Part shown: positions 5,923 through 6,211 of the stretch, one piece after another
Layout of the letters: every line of letters begins with the position of its first letter
Numbering within the stretch: the stretch's first letter is position 1
Assembly: GCA_027038695.1 (NCBI GenBank)
Contig: JALWHA010000351.1
Location: forward strand, 1 to 6,211
Direction: 5' to 3'
DNA: 6,211 nt
Source: Acidobacteriota bacterium
Lineage (GTDB): Bacteria > Acidobacteriota > Holophagae > Thermotomaculales > Thermotomaculaceae
The notes under the pieces: generated by a model
Databases searched by the model: none
What the model was told of the DNA's origin: nothing
The model's input: only the letters and a program-made list of their open reading frames with translations
Position numbers and translations under genes: made by a program

Positions 5923-6211
5923 ACTTTTCTGTTTCGTAAACCTTTATCTTTGAAACTTTGTTCGGGTGAAACCTGTTTTTAAGTTTTTTATAGAAAAAAT
6001 AGGCAATATTTTCTGCGGAAGGATTTATGTTATTGTTCTTAAAATATGGGTGATTGTTTATTACTCCGTGGTCTATTTGCTCGGCAATTTCGTCTATTGC
6101 AGACTTCAATTCTTTAAAATCCACAAGCATGCCCAATTTATCAAGTTTTTCCCCTTCAATTTCAACAACCACTCTCCAATTGTGCCCGTGAAGGTTTGCA
6201 CATTTACCGTC
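5897..6211 (-). CDS. queD: QueD, 6-carboxy-5,6,7,8-tetrahydropterin synthase (5' end missing)
   Basis: The frame runs open to the right edge of the window, giving 104 residues; the GTG at 6170-6172 is an internal codon because the codons before it encode the essential CANLHGH segment. About 20-25 N-terminal residues, including the first zinc-binding His, are outside. QueD turns 7,8-dihydroneopterin triphosphate into 6-carboxytetrahydropterin, the substrate of QueE, which is encoded next. In fragment numbering: catalytic Cys4, zinc ligands His8 and His10 in HGH, LVDFKELK (29-36), the DH pair (47-48) with His48, NPSAEN (63-68) and the substrate-binding Glu in YET (Glu93). These distinguish QueD-type enzymes from unrelated T-fold proteins; a eukaryote-like 6-pyruvoyl-tetrahydropterin synthase role is unlikely given the neighbour queE. 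The stop codon TAA (5897-5899) lies inside queE. Confidence 0.93.
   Translation of the reverse strand, partial: DGKCANLHGHNWRVVVEIEGEKLDKLGMLVDFKELKSAIDEIAEQIDHGVINNHPYFKNNNINPSAENIAYFFYKKLKNRFHPNKVSKIKVYETEKYVATYIPD

Noticed and set aside
6170..6172. GTG as the start codon of queD
   Set aside because: The codons upstream encode the catalytic Cys and the zinc-binding HGH motif of QueD, so the gene continues past the window edge.

Overview
This is a fully coding, compact bacterial window with no mobile elements, RNA genes, CRISPR arrays or long non-coding stretches. The longest gap between genes is 17 bases. By eye it is AT-rich (roughly 40% GC). Arginine is written mostly AGA/AGG, ATA is a common isoleucine codon, and the proteins are rich in Lys and Glu. 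Two of seven visible start codons are TTG, each behind a strong Shine-Dalgarno site. This fits a low-to-moderate-GC bacterium with a streamlined genome, possibly thermophilic. I cannot assign a phylum from the sequence alone.

Layout: on the + strand, positions 1-705 carry the 3' part of a D-2-hydroxyacid dehydrogenase of the glyoxylate/hydroxypyruvate reductase type. Everything else (702-6211) is on the - strand and reads right to left as one tightly packed series: queD (5' end outside the window), queE, a hemolysin III/PAQR-type membrane protein, transketolase N-terminal subunit, uridine kinase, transketolase C-terminal subunit, ftsE, ftsX. Junctions are overlaps of 26, 4, 1 and 1 bases or gaps of 2, 3 and 17 bases, so a single transcript with translational coupling is the simplest reading. 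Its main promoter must lie to the right of the window. The dehydrogenase gene and ftsX converge and overlap by 4 bases at their stop codons, leaving no room for a terminator between them.

Functions: QueD and QueE catalyse successive steps of 7-deazaguanine (queuosine precursor) synthesis. The two transketolase subunits together form one thiamine-diphosphate enzyme of the non-oxidative pentose phosphate pathway. The uridine kinase gene sits between the two halves; a pentose/nucleotide supply theme could link them, but this is inference. FtsE and FtsX form the ABC-type complex that in other bacteria controls cell-wall hydrolases at division; here they end the operon and are coupled to the transketolase C-subunit gene.

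All families are well known. I see no previously undescribed system. The points worth a second look are the gene order (uridine kinase inside a split transketolase, FtsEX attached to central metabolism), the convergent stop-codon overlap and one weak candidate internal promoter.
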